DNA of 64,000 bases from Pseudacidovorax intermedius (lineage in GTDB: Bacteria; Pseudomonadota; Gammaproteobacteria; Burkholderiales; Burkholderiaceae_C): positions 1-64,000 of the forward strand of contig NZ_LDSL01000030.1 in NCBI RefSeq assembly GCF_001476815.1, given 5' to 3'. The position numbers and the translations under genes are program-made. The notes below the pieces were generated by a model. The model was given only the letters and a program-made list of their open reading frames with translations. It had not been told where the DNA came from and did no database searches. Below, piece after piece: positions 36,092 through 45,025 of the stretch. Within the stretch, counting starts at the first letter, position 1; the number at the start of each line of letters is the position of its first letter.

Positions 36092-36727
36092 ATGACGCTC
36101 CACGCCTGGCTGGCCTTCGTCGGCGCCAGCATCCTCATTCTTCTCATTCCCGGCCCGACCATCCTGCTGGTGATCGGCGATTCGCTGGCCAACCGGGGGC
36201 GCTCGGCGCTGAGCACGGTCGCCGGCGTGGCGACGGGGGACACCACCGCCATGGCGGTGTCGCTGGCCGGTGCGGGCGCGCTGCTGTCGGCATCGGCCAC
36301 GGCCTTCACGGTACTCAAGCTCGTGGGTGGCGCCTACCTCATCTACCTGGGGCTGAAGTCGATCCTGGGCGCACGCAAGCTGCGCGACGGCACGGCGGAC
36401 GCCGAATTGCCGGTGCCGCCCAAGTCGGCGCGCCGCCGCTTCCTGTCGGCCTGGGCGGTGACGGCCCTGAACCCGAAGAGCATCGTTTTCTTCGTGGCCT
36501 TCGTGCCGCAGTTCATGGCGGCCGACCAGACCTTCCTGTCGCAGAGCCTGGTGCTGCTGCCGACCTTCGTCTGCCTGGCGACGCTCAACGCCGCCATGTA
36601 TGCCTTCGCGGCCAGGCTGCTGGCGCGCCGCCTGACCAGCGCGGCCGCGCAACGCCGCTTCGGCTACGCGGGCGGCGCGGTCATGGTGGGCGCGGGCGCG
36701 GTCACGCTGCGCATGCAGTCGGCCTGA
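36092..36727 (+). CDS. LysE/RhtB-family amino-acid exporter
   Basis: A 211-residue membrane protein with six hydrophobic helices. The N-terminus FVGASILILLIPGPTILLVIGDSL is the LysE signature, followed by VAGVATGDTTAMAVSL and TALNPKSIVFFVAFVPQF. LysE-family members export amino acids such as lysine, threonine, cysteine or O-acetylserine. Its position between the cysH and cysI units and its divergence from the shared-style cysH promoter region suggest cysteine or O-acetylserine relief, but that is inference. No strong ribosome-binding site is visible. Confidence 0.88.
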   Translation: MTLHAWLAFVGASILILLIPGPTILLVIGDSLANRGRSALSTVAGVATGDTTAMAVSLAGAGALLSASATAFTVLKLVGGAYLIYLGLKSILGARKLRDGTADAELPVPPKSARRRFLSAWAVTALNPKSIVFFVAFVPQFMAADQTFLSQSLVLLPTFVCLATLNAAMYAFAARLLARRLTSAAAQRRFGYAGGAVMVGAGAVTLRMQSA

Positions 36728-36793
36728 ACGCGGCCGCCAACGCCGATCGCCCACGAGCCCGGTTTCGCTGCCGGGCGTCCGGCGCCGACCGGC

Positions 36794-37195
36794 TCAGGCC
36801 TCGGCGCGCACGAAATGCGGCGCTGGCTGCACCGCGTCGCCCTGGTAGAAGTCGGCGAAGCGGTCGAACTGGCGCTGGGCCTCGGCCACGTCCTTGCCTT
36901 CCTTGAGCACGGCGCTGGTGAAGCCGGTGCGCTGCATCTGCACCAGCTGGTCGATCAGCACGTCGCCGGTGGCGCGGATGTCGCCGGTGAAGCCCAGGCG
37001 CCGGCGCAGCAGGAAGGCCTGGCTGTAGGCCCGGCCATCCGTGAACTTGGGAAAGTGCAGTTCGATGCGGGTCACGCCGGCCAGGTCGGCTTCGGCCGGA
37101 TCGGCGTCGTTGGGCAGCTGCAGCACGCGGCCCGCGGCGGCGGTGGCTTCGGCCTCGTGCTGGCCGGCGGAGAGGATGTTCAGGGTCTTGTTCAT
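36794..37195 (-). CDS. DUF934 protein linked to sulfite reductase
   Basis: A 133-residue protein of the DUF934 family, nearly always adjacent to cysI in beta-proteobacteria. The signature IELHFPKFTDGRAYSQAFLLR and FTGDIRATGDVLIDQL is intact. No catalytic motif is evident, and the function is unknown; an accessory role in sulfite reduction is likely from its strict linkage. It is 20 bases downstream of cysI and convergent with the LysE gene. Confidence 0.92.
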   Translation of the reverse strand: MNKTLNILSAGQHEAEATAAAGRVLQLPNDADPAEADLAGVTRIELHFPKFTDGRAYSQAFLLRRRLGFTGDIRATGDVLIDQLVQMQRTGFTSAVLKEGKDVAEAQRQFDRFADFYQGDAVQPAPHFVRAEA

Positions 37196-37215
37196 GGCGC
37201 TGTGCTCCCGTCCGC

Positions 37216-38994
37216 TCAGGCGGCTTCCTCGACCTTGAAGCGGGCGCCGTTGGCTGCCGCCTTGAAGGGCTCGTGGCCAACGCGACGCAGCGTGTCGATG
37301 AAGGTCTCGCCGGCGTTGCGGGTGTCGCGGTAGGTGCCGAGCACCGCTTCGATCACGCCCGGCACTTCGGCCGCCGAGAAGGAGGGGCCGACTACCTTGC
37401 CGGCCTGGGCCGGGCCGCTGAGGTCGGAGCCGTCCGAGCCGGCCAGCGTGACCTGGTACCACTCCTTGCCGTCCTTGTCGACGCCGAGGATGCCGATGTG
37501 GCCGCTGTGGTGATGGCCGCAGCTGTTGATGCAGCCGCTGATGTGCAGGTCGATCTCGCCGAGGTCGTCGAGCTCGTCCAGGTCCTGGTAGCGCTCGGTG
37601 ATGGCCTCGGCGATGGGGATGGAGCGCGCATTGGCCAGCGCGCAGAAGTCGCCGCCGGGGCAGGCGATCATGTCGGTCAGCAGGTGCACGTTGGCGCTGG
37701 CGAAGCCGGCGGCGCGGGCGGCCTGCCACAACTCGAACAGGTCTTCGGCATGCACCCAGGGCAGCAGCACGTTCTGGTCGTGGGTGACGCGCAGTTCGCC
37801 GGCCGAGAAACGGTCGGCCAGCTCGGCCACGGTGTCGAGCTGGTCGGCCGAGGCATCGCCGGGCGCCTGGCCGCGGCGCTTGAACGAGAGGGTGACGGCG
37901 CGCAGCTGCGGGTTCTGGTGCGCGGCCACGTTGCGCTGAAGCCAGCGGGCGAACATCGGCTCGCGGGCCGCGGCCTGCCGCAGCGCGGCGTCGGCCTGCT
38001 CGGCCGGCAGGCCCGCGCGGGCGGCCAGGGCCGGCGGCACGAAGGAGGCGGCAACGCGGTCGAATTCGGCCTGGCTGATGGTGTGCGGGGCGCCGTCGCG
38101 CTCGATCACGTCGCGGTACTCGGCCTCGACGTCGTCGATGTAGGCCTGGCCTTCGGACTTGACCAGGATCTTGATGCGCGCCTTGTACAGGTTGTCGCGG
38201 CGGCCGTAGCGGTTGTAGACCCGGATCACCGCTTCGAGGTAATTCATGATCTGGTTCCAGGGCAGGAACTCGCGCAGCACCGTGCCCACGATGGGCGTGC
38301 GGCCCATGCCGCCGCCCACGCGCACCTGGAAGCCGACCTCGCCAGCGTCGTTCTTCACCAGCTTGAGGCCCACGTCGTGCCAGCCGGTGGCGGCGCGGTC
38401 TTCCGTGGCACCGGTGATGGCGATCTTGAACTTGCGCGGCAGGAACGCGAACTCGGGGTGCAGCGTGCTCCACTGCCGCATGATCTCGGCGTAGGGGCGG
38501 GGGTCGGCCACCTCGTCCACGGCCACGCCGGCGCGCTCGTCGGTGGTGATATTGCGGATGCAGTTGCCGCTGGTCTGGATGCCGTGCATGTCCACCGTGG
38601 CCAGCAGTTCCATCACCTCGGCGCTCTTCGCCAGCGGAATCCAGTTGTACTGGACGTTCTGCCGCGTGGTGAAGTGGGCGTAGTGGGTGGGCAGGTGGGT
38701 GGTGCCCAGGGCGCCCTGGGTTTCCAGCGCCTGGCGGTAGACCTCCGCCTCCGGCTCGTCGTATTCGCGGGCGATGCGGGCCAGCACGCGCACCTGGCGG
38801 CTGGAGAGTTCGCCGTAGGGCACGGCCACGCGCAGCATGGGCGCGTAGCGTTGCACATACCAGCCGTTCTGCAGGCGCAGCGGACGGAACTCGTCCTCGC
38901 TGAGGCTGCCCGCCTGCCAGCGCTCGAGCTGGTCGCGGTACTGTGCGGCGCGCTGGCGCACGAACTGGCGGTCGAAGTCTGTGTATTGGTACAT
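37216..38994 (-). CDS. cysI: Sulfite (nitrite/sulfite) reductase hemoprotein
   Basis: A 592-residue siroheme/[4Fe-4S] enzyme reducing sulfite to sulfide. The cluster cysteines appear as CPGGDFC and CINSCGHHH (C-x5-C and C-x3-C). The siroheme site TSGNCIRNITTDE and VGGGMGRTP are also conserved. It resembles the ferredoxin-type rather than a flavoprotein CysJ-dependent enzyme; no cysJ is seen, and fdxA lies nearby. ATG at 38994 is used; the paired promoter block lies 54 bases upstream. Confidence 0.94.
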   Translation of the reverse strand: MYQYTDFDRQFVRQRAAQYRDQLERWQAGSLSEDEFRPLRLQNGWYVQRYAPMLRVAVPYGELSSRQVRVLARIAREYDEPEAEVYRQALETQGALGTTHLPTHYAHFTTRQNVQYNWIPLAKSAEVMELLATVDMHGIQTSGNCIRNITTDERAGVAVDEVADPRPYAEIMRQWSTLHPEFAFLPRKFKIAITGATEDRAATGWHDVGLKLVKNDAGEVGFQVRVGGGMGRTPIVGTVLREFLPWNQIMNYLEAVIRVYNRYGRRDNLYKARIKILVKSEGQAYIDDVEAEYRDVIERDGAPHTISQAEFDRVAASFVPPALAARAGLPAEQADAALRQAAAREPMFARWLQRNVAAHQNPQLRAVTLSFKRRGQAPGDASADQLDTVAELADRFSAGELRVTHDQNVLLPWVHAEDLFELWQAARAAGFASANVHLLTDMIACPGGDFCALANARSIPIAEAITERYQDLDELDDLGEIDLHISGCINSCGHHHSGHIGILGVDKDGKEWYQVTLAGSDGSDLSGPAQAGKVVGPSFSAAEVPGVIEAVLGTYRDTRNAGETFIDTLRRVGHEPFKAAANGARFKVEEAA

Positions 38995-39047
38995 CGTGTG
39001 TGGAAGGCAGTCGGCCACGCGGCACGGACACCGCGCGCGAAGGCGGC

Positions 39048-39117
39048 ACTTTAGGGGCCGTCCTTATGAATGCAAACGATTTTCTGGTTCGCGCCTTATG
39101 CGCATAAGCTTATGCGC
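39048..39117 (-). promoter_or_regulatory. cysI promoter/operator block (copy B of a paired design)
   Basis: On the minus strand: GCGCATAAGCTTATGCGC, a perfect 18-bp palindrome (39100-39117), overlaps TTATGCGCATAA (39096-39107), then GCGCGAACC, TTGCAT (-35, 39070-39075), 16 bases and TAAAGT (-10, 39048-39053). The ATG of cysI is 54 bases away. The arrangement repeats that before cysH almost base for base and is a strong candidate for a shared CysB-type site. Confidence 0.75.
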
Positions 39118-39252
39118 CAGAGCCGGCGCGGCCTGCGGCGCGCTTTTGCGGCCCGTCCGGATAAGCGGCTGCGTCGCACCGGACGGCAACCTGCGATTCT
39201 AGGAGCGGCGGCGCCGCCGTGCTGCCGCGGGGCCGGGCTGTCGCCCGCGCGT

Positions 39253-39816
39253 TCACTTCACCTGCTGCTTGCCCAGCTTGCGCGCCAGCGTGCGGCGGTG
39301 CATGCCCAGCCGCCGGGCCGTTTCGGAGATGTTGAAGCCGGTCTCGGCCAGCGTCTCGTGGATGCGCTCCCATTCCAGCGTCTTGATGGAACTGGCCCGC
39401 TGGGTGAGCTCGACCTCGGTGCTGCCTTCGGCGCGGCCGAAGGCCTCCTCGATGTCGTCGGTGTTCGACGGCTTGGCCAGGTAGTGGCTGGCGCCCAGCT
39501 TGATCGCTTCCACCGCCGTGGCGATGCTGGCGAAGCCGGTGAGCACGACGATCAGCATTTCCGAGTCATGCGCATGGAGTGCCTGGACGCAGGACAGGCC
39601 CGACGCCTCGCCCTGCAGCTTGAGGTCGACCACGGCATGCGTGGGCGACTCGTCCGCCAGCAGCGCGGTCACCTCGGCCAGGCTGCCCGCGCGCAGCACC
39701 TCGTAGCCACGGCGCTCGAAAGAGCGGGCGAGGGTGCGGGCGAACGCGTCGTCGTCCTCCACGATCAGCAGTTGGCGGAAGTCGGCGTCGGTATCCGGCA
39801 GCAGGATGTCGGTCAT
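39253..39816 (-). CDS. regA: RegA/ActR/PrrA-type redox response regulator
   Basis: A 187-residue regulator: receiver domain 1-125 (LLIVEDDDAF, phospho-acceptor in AVVDLKLQGE, VLTGFASIATAVEAIKLGA, KPS) and a C-terminal Fis-like HTH with the family signature ETARRLGMHRRTLARKL. RegA homologues activate terminal oxidases and other redox genes under low oxygen. Its ATG overlaps the regB stop (ATGA). It is the last gene of the cyo-SURF1-regBA chain. Confidence 0.93.
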   Translation of the reverse strand: MTDILLPDTDADFRQLLIVEDDDAFARTLARSFERRGYEVLRAGSLAEVTALLADESPTHAVVDLKLQGEASGLSCVQALHAHDSEMLIVVLTGFASIATAVEAIKLGASHYLAKPSNTDDIEEAFGRAEGSTEVELTQRASSIKTLEWERIHETLAETGFNISETARRLGMHRRTLARKLGKQQVK

Positions 39817-41174
39817 TCGGTCGTTTCCTTGGGCGCGAGCGCCACGGCGGACAGCGGCAGCGTGATGCGCACCACCGCGCCGCCTTCGGGCCGGTTGGTG
39901 GCCTCCACCTGGCCGCCCAGGGTGCGCGCCACGTTCACCACCAGGAAGAGGCCCAGCCCGCTTCCCGGCCGGCCCTTGGTGGACTGGTATGGCGTGCCCA
40001 GGCGGGTGAGCATGTCGGGCCGAAAGCCCGGCCCCTCGTCGTAGACCTCCAGCACCAGCGCATCGTCGTCGCGGCCCACGTGCAGGTGGATGCGCTGCGG
40101 CGAGGCCTCCCGCGCATTGTCCAGCACGTTGCAGATCATCTGCGCGATGGACGAGTCGGAGACCATGGGCAGGTCATGCCCGAAACGGTTGCTGTAGAGC
40201 AGCAGGGTGCCCGAGCGGGAGGAGCGCCAGTCGGCCACCAGGTCGTCCAGGAAGCGGCAGACGGTGGTCACGGCCGAGGACTCGCCGCGCGTCTCGCCGG
40301 CCGACAGCAGGATGCCGCTGACGATGGACTTGCAGCGCAGCACCTGCGTCTGCATCTCCGTCACGTCCTGCAGCAGTTCGGGGTCGGAATTGAAATGCGG
40401 CAGGTGCTGCCAGTCGCCCAGGATGACGGCCAGCGTGGCCAGCGGCGTGCCCAGTTCGTGCGCGGCGCCCGATGCGAGCAGGCCCATGCGCACGATGTGC
40501 TCCTCTTCGGCCGCGCGCTGGCGCAGCGCCGCCAGGCGCGCGTCGCGCTCACGCAGGTTCTGGCCGATGCGGGTGATGAACACGACCAGCAGCACGGCGT
40601 TGAGCGCGAAGCAGATGAGCAGCCCCAGCAGGTAGGGACTGCCCAGGCCGCGGTGCGAGTCCAGTGCCACCGGCAGCGGCCGGCTGAAGATCGCCAGCCC
40701 GACCACGCAGGCCAGGGCCACGCCCACCATCGTCCACACGGCCCAGGCCCGCAGCAGCACGGCGCCCAGCGCCACCTGCAGGAGGTAGAGGTATATGAAG
40801 GGATTGCCGATGCCGCCGCTCAGGTGCAGCTGGGCAGTGAGCGTGCCGACGTCCACCATCAGGCCCAGGAACAACTCGCCGTTGCTCACGTGCCGGCCGC
40901 TGCGCCAGCGCAGCAGGCTCAGCAGATTGAAGGCCAGCAAGCCGGCGATGACGGCCAGCATGGGTTCGACGGGAATGGGCAGCTGCAGGCCGTAGTGCGC
41001 GACCTCGATGGTCACGATCTGGCCAAAGGCGGCGATCCAGCGCAGCTGGATGAGCTGGTGCAGGTTCTTGCGGCCGGTGGCGGCATCGAGGCCCCGCGCG
41101 GCCTGGGCGCGCACCTGGTCGCGGGCGGCGAGCAGGGCAGGGGAGGCGGGGACGCTGGTCGGACGGGCGCTCAT
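39813..41174 (-). CDS. regB: RegB/PrrB-type sensor histidine kinase
   Basis: A 453-residue membrane kinase. Six transmembrane helices occupy about 45-210; the loop HLSGGIGNPF contains the quinone-sensing GGxxNPF heptapeptide of RegB. The H-box is LLASGAAHELGTPLATLAV, followed by N- and G-boxes (NVLDNAREASP, DEGPGF, GSGLGLFLV). The start ATG at 41174 overlaps the SURF1 stop, so it is translationally coupled to the cytochrome oxidase operon. It likely senses the quinol pool and phosphorylates RegA. Confidence 0.92.
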   Translation of the reverse strand: MSARPTSVPASPALLAARDQVRAQAARGLDAATGRKNLHQLIQLRWIAAFGQIVTIEVAHYGLQLPIPVEPMLAVIAGLLAFNLLSLLRWRSGRHVSNGELFLGLMVDVGTLTAQLHLSGGIGNPFIYLYLLQVALGAVLLRAWAVWTMVGVALACVVGLAIFSRPLPVALDSHRGLGSPYLLGLLICFALNAVLLVVFITRIGQNLRERDARLAALRQRAAEEEHIVRMGLLASGAAHELGTPLATLAVILGDWQHLPHFNSDPELLQDVTEMQTQVLRCKSIVSGILLSAGETRGESSAVTTVCRFLDDLVADWRSSRSGTLLLYSNRFGHDLPMVSDSSIAQMICNVLDNAREASPQRIHLHVGRDDDALVLEVYDEGPGFRPDMLTRLGTPYQSTKGRPGSGLGLFLVVNVARTLGGQVEATNRPEGGAVVRITLPLSAVALAPKETTE

Positions 41175-41917
41175 CGCGCCGGATTGTCGTCCTGGCCGAA
41201 TGCGCCCCGCCGCCATGCGTACACCAGCCCGCCCAGCAGCATGAGGGCCATGCCGTACCAGGTGATGGCGTACATCAGGTGGTTGTTGGGAAAGCGGATG
41301 ACGGTCAGCCCGCCGACCGGCCAGGAACCCTCGGCCTGGCCCGGGTCGCGCCGGGCGTCGACGAAGAAAGGCGCCGTGTCGGCGGCCTCCAGGCCGTGCG
41401 CAGCGCTCAGGGCGGCGACGTCGCGGGAGTACCAGCGGCCCGCCGCCGGATCGTTGTGGCGCAGGAAGGCACCGCCGGGCTCGGTCAGCCGCAGCAGGCC
41501 TTCGACCTGAACGATGCCCTCAGGCGAGGGCCGTCCCCGGGCGCCGGGCGCGCGGGCCTCCGGCGGCAGGAAACCGCGGTTGACCCACACCAGGCTGCCA
41601 TCGGCCCGCTGCAGCGGCACCAGCAGCCAGAAGCCGGCACCCAGATCGGTGGTGGCCTGGACCAGCGCTTCCTTGTCGGCGAGGAAGCGGCCTTCGAGCC
41701 GGACCCGCCGGTATTCATCGGCCTCGGCGCTGACCGCCGGCCACCGGGCGCGTCCGGGCGCATCCATCGGCGCGGCGTGCACGCGGGCATCCACCCGGGC
41801 GATCAGGTCGCGCTTCCAGCCCAGCCGGTACACCTGCCACGTGCCCAGCGCCATCAGCAGCACAAAAAAAAGTGCCGCGGCCGGCACCAGGACCAGACCG
41901 CGGCGGCGCTGCGTCAT
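41171..41917 (-). CDS. SURF1-family oxidase assembly protein
   Basis: A 248-residue protein with an N-terminal transmembrane helix (about 8-28, LVPAAALFFVLLMALGTWQVYRL) and a C-terminal one (about 218-238, NHLMYAITWYGMALMLLGG), enclosing a periplasmic domain, the standard SURF1 topology. WVNRGFLPP and FPNNHLMYAITWYGMA are family motifs. SURF1 helps insert heme into oxidase subunit I. Both ends overlap neighbours by ATGA (cyoD and regB). Confidence 0.93.
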   Translation of the reverse strand: MTQRRRGLVLVPAAALFFVLLMALGTWQVYRLGWKRDLIARVDARVHAAPMDAPGRARWPAVSAEADEYRRVRLEGRFLADKEALVQATTDLGAGFWLLVPLQRADGSLVWVNRGFLPPEARAPGARGRPSPEGIVQVEGLLRLTEPGGAFLRHNDPAAGRWYSRDVAALSAAHGLEAADTAPFFVDARRDPGQAEGSWPVGGLTVIRFPNNHLMYAITWYGMALMLLGGLVYAWRRGAFGQDDNPAR

Positions 41918-42336
41918 TGCGCGCGCTGGATGTGCTGCTGCATCTCGTGGGCCGGCATCATGTTCGTGTTCATGTGGAACATGACCCACAGCGTGCCGGC
42001 AATGGCGATGGCCACGAAGACGATGGTGAAGATGGTGGACAGCATGGTCCAGCCACCCTCGACCTTGCCGTTCATGTGCAGGAAGAAGACCATGTGCACG
42101 ATGATCTGCACCACCGCGAAGGCACCGAGCACGATGACGGCGGTGTTGCGGTTGCTGATCACGTCGGCCATCACCAGCCAGAAGGGGATGGCCGTGAGCA
42201 CGATCGACAGCACGAAGCCGATCATGTAGCCGGAGAAGGTGCTGTGCGGCCCCGCGTCGCCGTGGTGGTCGTCGTGGTGATCGGCATGGTGGCCGTCGTG
42301 CGCAGGGTTGGCGGTGTGGGTGGCAGAGGCGCTCAT
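41914..42336 (-). CDS. cyoD: Cytochrome bo3 quinol oxidase subunit IV
   Basis: A 140-residue three-helix membrane protein. The N-terminus is His/Asp-rich (HADHHDDHHGD), and the helices at about 38-60, 65-88 and 100-122 match CyoD. The stop overlaps the SURF1 start. The start codon shares one base with the cyoC stop. It is needed for assembly of the oxidase rather than catalysis. Confidence 0.9.
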   Translation of the reverse strand: MSASATHTANPAHDGHHADHHDDHHGDAGPHSTFSGYMIGFVLSIVLTAIPFWLVMADVISNRNTAVIVLGAFAVVQIIVHMVFFLHMNGKVEGGWTMLSTIFTIVFVAIAIAGTLWVMFHMNTNMMPAHEMQQHIQRAQ

Positions 42337-42968
42337 CACAGCACTCCCATCAGGTAGACGAAGGTGAAGACGCCGATCCAGACGACGTCCAGAAAGTGCC
42401 AGAACATCGACAGGCACATCAGGCGACGGTTGTTCGCCTGCGTCAGGCCGTGCTTCTTGATCTGGACCATCAGGGTCACCAGCCACACGGTGCCGAAGGT
42501 CACGTGCAGGCCGTGGGTCCCTACCAGCGCGAAGAAGGCCGACAGGAAGGCGCTGCTCTGCGGCGTGGCACCCTCATGGATCAGGTGGTGGAACTCGTAC
42601 AGCTCCAGTCCCAGGAAACACAGGCCGAAGATGCCCGTGATGACCAGCCAGCCGAGCGTGCCGTTCACCTTGCCCTGCTGCTTCTGCAGCATGGCGAAGC
42701 CGAAGGTGATGGACGACAACAGCAGAAAGCCCGTGTTGAGCGCCACCAGCTTGAGGTCGAACAGCTCGGCACCGCTCGGGCCGCCCGCATAGCTGCGGCC
42801 GAGAACGCCGTAGGTCGCGAAGAGCGCTGCGAAGATCAGGCAGTCGCTCATCAGGTAGAGCCAGAAGCCCAGCGCCGTGCCGTTCTCCGGATGGGGGTCC
42901 TGCGCCAGGTGGTAGGCGCGGTCGTGGGTGTCGCCGGCCGAGCCGGTGGCGTACGCGAGATCAGACAT
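42336..42968 (-). CDS. cyoC: Cytochrome bo3 quinol oxidase subunit III
   Basis: A 210-residue protein with five transmembrane helices. [22 protein letters not shown] and the glutamate-bearing [14 protein letters not shown] and [16 protein letters not shown] are subunit III hallmarks. It overlaps cyoB by 8 bases. Subunit III stabilises the proton-pumping core. Confidence 0.95.
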   Translation of the reverse strand: MSDLAYATGSAGDTHDRAYHLAQDPHPENGTALGFWLYLMSDCLIFAALFATYGVLGRSYAGGPSGAELFDLKLVALNTGFLLLSSITFGFAMLQKQQGKVNGTLGWLVITGIFGLCFLGLELYEFHHLIHEGATPQSSAFLSAFFALVGTHGLHVTFGTVWLVTLMVQIKKHGLTQANNRRLMCLSMFWHFLDVVWIGVFTFVYLMGVL

Positions 42969-44964
42969 GACGGGCCAGCAGTTGGGTGCGCGCGGTCTCG
43001 GTCGCCGAGACTTCTTCCGCAGGGATGTAGTAGTCGCGCTTGTAGTTGAAGGTGTGGATGATCGTCGCGGCGATCGTCGCCACGAAGGAACCCACGGCCA
43101 GCGGCCACATGTGCCAGATCAGCGCGAAGCCGAACACCGTCGAGAAGGCCGAGATGATCACGCCCGCCGCCGTGTTGGCCGGCATGTGGATCGGCTGGAA
43201 GCCGCCCAGCGGACGCTTGTAGCCGTTCTGTTTCATGTCCCACCAGGCATCGACTTCATGCGCCACGGGGGTGAACGCGAAGTTGTATTGCGGCGGCGGG
43301 GAGGAGGTGGCCCACTCGAGCGTGCGGCCGTGCCACGGGTCGCCCGTGTGGTCGCGCAGCTGCTCGCGGCGCAGGAAGCTCACGCCCAGCTGGATCAGGA
43401 AGCAGCCGATGCCCAGCGCGATCAGGAACGCGCCGAAGGCGGCGATCTGGAACCAGATCTGCAGCGAGGTGTCCTCGAAGTGGTTGACGCGGCGCGTCAC
43501 GCCCATCAGGCCGAGCACGTACAGCGGCATGAAGGCCACGTAGAAGCCCACCAGCCAGAACCAGAACGAGCACTTGCCCCAGAAGGCATCGAGCTTGAAG
43601 CCGAAGGCCTTCGGGAACCAGTAGTTGATGCCGGCGAAGGCACCGAACACCACGCCCCCGATGATCACGTTGTGGAAGTGCGCGATCAGGAACAGGCTGT
43701 TGTGCAGCACGAAGTCGGCCGGGGGCACGGCCAGCAGCACGCCAGTCATGCCGCCGATGGCGAAGGTGACCATGAAGCCGACGGTCCACAGCATGGGCGG
43801 CTCGAAGCGGATGCGGCCGCGGTACATGGTGAACAGCCAGTTGAAGATCTTCGCCCCCGTGGGGATCGAGATGATCATCGTCGTGATGCCGAAGAAGGCG
43901 TTCACGCTCGCACCCGAGCCCATCGTGAAGAAGTGGTGCAGCCACACGATGTACGACAGGATCGTGATACAGACCGTGGCATAGACCATGGACGTGTAGC
44001 CGAAGAGCCGCTTGCCCGAGAAGGTGGCGACCACCTCGGAGAACACGCCGAACACCGGCAGCACCAGGATGTAGACCTCGGGGTGGCCCCAGATCCAGAT
44101 CAGGTTGACGTACAGCATCGGGTTGCCGCCCGACACGTTGGAGAAGAAGTGCGTGCCCAGGTAGCGGTCCAGCGACATCAGCACCAGGGCGGCCGTCAGC
44201 ACCGGGAAGGACGCGACGATCAGCGCGTTCGTGCACAGCGAGGTCCAGGTGAAGATCGGCATCTTCATCATGCCCATGCCGGGTGCGCGCATCTTGATGA
44301 TGGTCACCAGCAGGTTGATGCCTGAGAGCGTGGTGCCGACCCCCGCGACCTGCAGCGCCCATATGTAGTAGTCGAGGCCGACCCCGGGGTTCTGGTTGCC
44401 CAGCGTCGACAGCGCCAGCCAGCCGGCGGTGGAGAACTCGCCCAGGAACAGCGACATCATCACCAGGACGGCGCCGCCGGTGGTCATCCAGAAGCTGAAG
44501 TTGTTGAGGAAGGGGAAGGCCACGTCGCGCGCGCCGATCTGCAGCGGCACCACGTAGTTCATCAGGCCGGTGACCAGCGGCATGGCCACGAAGAAGATCA
44601 TGATCACGCCGTGGGCGGTGAAGATCTGGTCGTAGTGGTGCGGCGGCAGGTAGCCCATGTTGTCGCCGAAGGCGAAGGCCTGCTGCAGGCGCATCATGGC
44701 CGCGTCGGCGAAGCCGCGCAGCAGCATCACGATGCCCAGGATCATGTACATGATCCCGATCTTCTTGTGGTCGATGCTGCAGAACCAGTCGCGCCACAGG
44801 GTTCCCCACAGGCGGAACTTGGTGATCAGCGCCAGCACGGCGATGCCGCCGAGCACGACGGCGATGAAGGTCCACAGCACGATCGGCTCGTGCGCCATGG
44901 GAACGGATTCCCAGGTCAGCCGCCCCAGCAGCCAGTGGGGCGCGGCGGTAGAAGGTTCAGTCAT
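42961..44964 (-). CDS. cyoB: Cytochrome bo3 quinol oxidase subunit I
   Basis: A 667-residue heme-copper oxidase. The CuB and heme ligands are visible: [14 protein letters not shown] (His284-equivalent with covalent Tyr), [10 protein letters not shown], and [13 protein letters not shown] near the C-terminal heme pair. The extra N- and C-terminal helices and the length distinguish it from cytochrome c oxidases. With CyoA lacking CuA cysteines, quinol is the donor. It pumps protons and reduces oxygen to water. Confidence 0.97.
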   Translation of the reverse strand: MTEPSTAAPHWLLGRLTWESVPMAHEPIVLWTFIAVVLGGIAVLALITKFRLWGTLWRDWFCSIDHKKIGIMYMILGIVMLLRGFADAAMMRLQQAFAFGDNMGYLPPHHYDQIFTAHGVIMIFFVAMPLVTGLMNYVVPLQIGARDVAFPFLNNFSFWMTTGGAVLVMMSLFLGEFSTAGWLALSTLGNQNPGVGLDYYIWALQVAGVGTTLSGINLLVTIIKMRAPGMGMMKMPIFTWTSLCTNALIVASFPVLTAALVLMSLDRYLGTHFFSNVSGGNPMLYVNLIWIWGHPEVYILVLPVFGVFSEVVATFSGKRLFGYTSMVYATVCITILSYIVWLHHFFTMGSGASVNAFFGITTMIISIPTGAKIFNWLFTMYRGRIRFEPPMLWTVGFMVTFAIGGMTGVLLAVPPADFVLHNSLFLIAHFHNVIIGGVVFGAFAGINYWFPKAFGFKLDAFWGKCSFWFWLVGFYVAFMPLYVLGLMGVTRRVNHFEDTSLQIWFQIAAFGAFLIALGIGCFLIQLGVSFLRREQLRDHTGDPWHGRTLEWATSSPPPQYNFAFTPVAHEVDAWWDMKQNGYKRPLGGFQPIHMPANTAAGVIISAFSTVFGFALIWHMWPLAVGSFVATIAATIIHTFNYKRDYYIPAEEVSATETARTQLLARHV

Positions 44965-45025
44965 AGGGCTTGGTTTCTTCGAATGGATGCCGGGAGGCGG
45001 GCCTCGTGGGCGGGCTTCCTGTTGC

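Noticed and set aside
36757-36776. GCCCGG/CCGGGC hairpin between LysE gene and DUF934 gene
   Set aside because: Only six paired bases and no T-run on either strand; too weak to call a terminator.
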